Below the pieces are notes generated by a model that saw only the letters and a program-made list of their open reading frames with translations, had not been told where the DNA came from and searched no databases. From assembly GCA_964483805.1 (NCBI GenBank), contig CAZADH010000066.1:1-24189 (forward strand): a DNA stretch of 24,189 nt, given 5' to 3'. This document shows, piece by piece, positions 22,930 through 24,189 of this stretch (positions are counted from its first letter, which is position 1; each line of letters starts with the position of its first letter). Position numbers and translations under genes: made by a program. The stretch comes from CAZADH01 sp964483805 (GTDB lineage: Bacteria > Muiribacteriota > Ozemobacteria > Ozemobacterales > Ozemobacteraceae).

Positions 22930-24189
22930 ATGACCATGGTCGACCGCTCCATGGCAACGCCCCCGGTGCCGCGCGTTCTCTTCGCGGTGCCGGGGGCCGC
23001 CGTCAATGCGGGCCTCGTCGACACCGCCGGCCGCGCCGGCGTCGGCCTCCTGCTCGATTTCTTTGCCCCGGCGGCGGGCGCCGTCGCCGCTGCGCTGGCG
23101 ACACTCCCCGGTCCGGTCGGGGTGCGCCTCTTTCATGCCGCTCCCGCCGTGGTCGGCGAGGTTCTTGCCCATCGCAGCCGCGTCGCGCGTTTGTGGCTCG
23201 AAGCGGGGTGGTACGGCACCGACACCTGGGGAGTGCTCAGTGGGGCCCAGGTGCCGCTGGGGTTGGTCGTCGGCAGTCGGGGCGATCTCGAGGCGGCGAG
23301 CGAGCACCCAGAGGTGCCGATCATCGGCCGGGGCCACGATGCGGGCGGTTTCGCCGGACCGTGCTCGTCATTGGTTGTATTGCAGTTGTTGGCGGCCGAT
23401 CTAGGGGCGCCGTTCTGGCTCGAAGGCGGGCTCGATCTGACCGGGGCGGCGGCTGCCGTGGCCGTGGGTGCCCACGGGGTCGTGCTCGGCGCGGCCGGGT
23501 GGGCGTTCCCCGAGATCGGCGGGCGTCTGGCCGAGGTGGCTGGCGTTGCCCGGGGTGTCGAGGCCGTGCGTTGGGCCAACGCTGAAGGACAAGGTTTTCG
23601 CGGCGTGGTGCGGCCGGCGCCGACCGACCCGGGCGTGTTGCGCCGCTCGATTGCCGGGGCGCCGGTGGCCGACTGGCCGCGACGACTGCCCGCCGACCTG
23701 GTGCCGGCGGGGCAGGACGTCGAGTTCGCGCGCGCCAACCGCGAGCGCTTCCAGACCCTGGCGGCGTTTCTTGCCGAGGCCCGCACCCGGGTCGAACGGG
23801 CGGTGTCGGAACGGGCAACCACGCTGGCCGGCTGGCCGGCGGCCGGGGCCCCGATGGCGCGGTTGCTGGGTTGTCGCTACCCGATCGTGCAAGGGCCGAT
23901 GGCCCGCATCAGCGACCAACCGGGGTTTGTCGCGGCTGTCGCAGCGGCCGGAGCGTTGCCGGTCGTGGCGTTCGGCAGTCTCGACGCCCGGCGTTGTCGC
24001 AATGTCTGGAACGAGACCCGGCGTCTGGGCGTGCGCGCCGGCGTGGGGATCATCGGCCTCGACTTGCAGGCCGACCTGGTCACGCGCCAGCTCGAGACGC
24101 TGGCCGGCGGGATGCCGCCGTTCTTGTGGGTGGCGGCGCCGCGACCCGAAAAGTGCGCCGACTGGGTCCGCCAGGGCCACACCGTGGTG
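22930..24189 (+). CDS. Start of a synthase-type protein with tandem nitronate-monooxygenase-like domains (partial)
   Basis: The frame is open from ATG at 22930 to the right edge (420 codons) and must continue. In-frame stop TAA at 22918 rules out an earlier start; ATGs at 22936 and 22951 are alternatives. Residues about 8-215 resemble a flavin-type TIM barrel of the nitronate monooxygenase family (GRGHDAGGFAGPCSSLVVLQLL, in parts, then WLEGGLDLTGAAAAVAVGAHGVVLG). A second copy opens at about residue 314 with GCRYPIVQGPMARISDQPGF. Tandem domains of this kind, with YPIVQGPM and the SD motif, form the N terminus of some large type I polyketide/PfaA-like or heterocyst-glycolipid-like synthases. 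I infer that a megasynthase follows to the right, but ketosynthase domains are not in view. The gene probably follows the secreted-protein gene in one unit, although the palindrome between them may give it separate control. Confidence 0.75.
   Translation, partial: MTMVDRSMATPPVPRVLFAVPGAAVNAGLVDTAGRAGVGLLLDFFAPAAGAVAAALATLPGPVGVRLFHAAPAVVGEVLAHRSRVARLWLEAGWYGTDTWGVLSGAQVPLGLVVGSRGDLEAASEHPEVPIIGRGHDAGGFAGPCSSLVVLQLLAADLGAPFWLEGGLDLTGAAAAVAVGAHGVVLGAAGWAFPEIGGRLAEVAGVARGVEAVRWANAEGQGFRGVVRPAPTDPGVLRRSIAGAPVADWPRRLPADLVPAGQDVEFARANRERFQTLAAFLAEARTRVERAVSERATTLAGWPAAGAPMARLLGCRYPIVQGPMARISDQPGFVAAVAAAGALPVVAFGSLDARRCRNVWNETRRLGVRAGVGIIGLDLQADLVTRQLETLAGGMPPFLWVAAPRPEKCADWVRQGHTVV

Overview
The window is GC-rich bacterial DNA. 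It probably comes from a diderm: two large lipoproteins, a secreted protein and a bacterial microcompartment (BMC) operon are all visible. No rRNA, tRNA or marker gene is present, so I cannot name the phylum. The mix of Ig-like, FN3 and kelch lipoproteins, a BMC locus and a multidomain synthase start would suit the PVC group, Riflebacteria-like lineages or Myxococcota, but this is a guess.

Layout, left to right. (1) 1-2753 (-): a lipoprotein with Ig-like repeats that runs off the left edge. (2) 3081-4553 (+): a POT-family peptide/H+ symporter. (3) 4606-6183 (-): an AAA ATPase with a C-terminal PD-(D/E)XK-like domain, with related palindromic repeats on both sides. (4) 6507-10898 (-): a 1463-residue lipoprotein built from FN3, TolB-like and kelch repeats, followed by a strong GC hairpin. 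(5) 11116-18934 (-): the main feature, a nine-gene BMC operon. (6) 19001-21254 (-): a membrane-anchored hypothetical protein and a ferredoxin-nitroreductase, just upstream of the BMC genes on the same strand. (7) 21515-22882 (+): a secreted protein of unknown function. (8) 22930 to the right edge (+): the start of a protein with tandem nitronate-monooxygenase-like domains, of the kind that opens some polyketide/fatty-acid synthases.

The BMC operon reads, in order of transcription: a TPI-like/EutQ-like novel protein, PduL, BMC-H, BMC-P (EutN), CoA-acylating aldehyde dehydrogenase, PduS, PduT (BMC-T with its [4Fe-4S] cysteine), an RpiB-like protein and phosphopentomutase. It thus holds a minimal shell (H, T and P), the aldehyde to acyl-CoA to acyl-phosphate branch, and a PduS-PduT redox pair. 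Instead of a diol dehydratase, ethanolamine lyase or glycyl-radical enzyme it carries sugar-phosphate genes. The nearest described class I recall is the sugar-phosphate-utilising (SPU) BMC type, where deoxyribose-phosphate aldolase supplies acetaldehyde. No such aldolase and no alcohol dehydrogenase is in this window. The RpiB-like protein lacks the usual catalytic cysteine, and the first gene encodes an unfamiliar protein with a degenerate triosephosphate-isomerase-like region. These are the most novel points.

Two kinds of non-coding structure recur. A 14-bp perfect palindrome, AGGTAATATTACCT, occurs inside the phosphopentomutase gene and again directly before the start of the synthase-like gene. 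GC-rich hairpins with an AGGGGYCGTT core flank the ATPase gene and lie inside the BMC operon.
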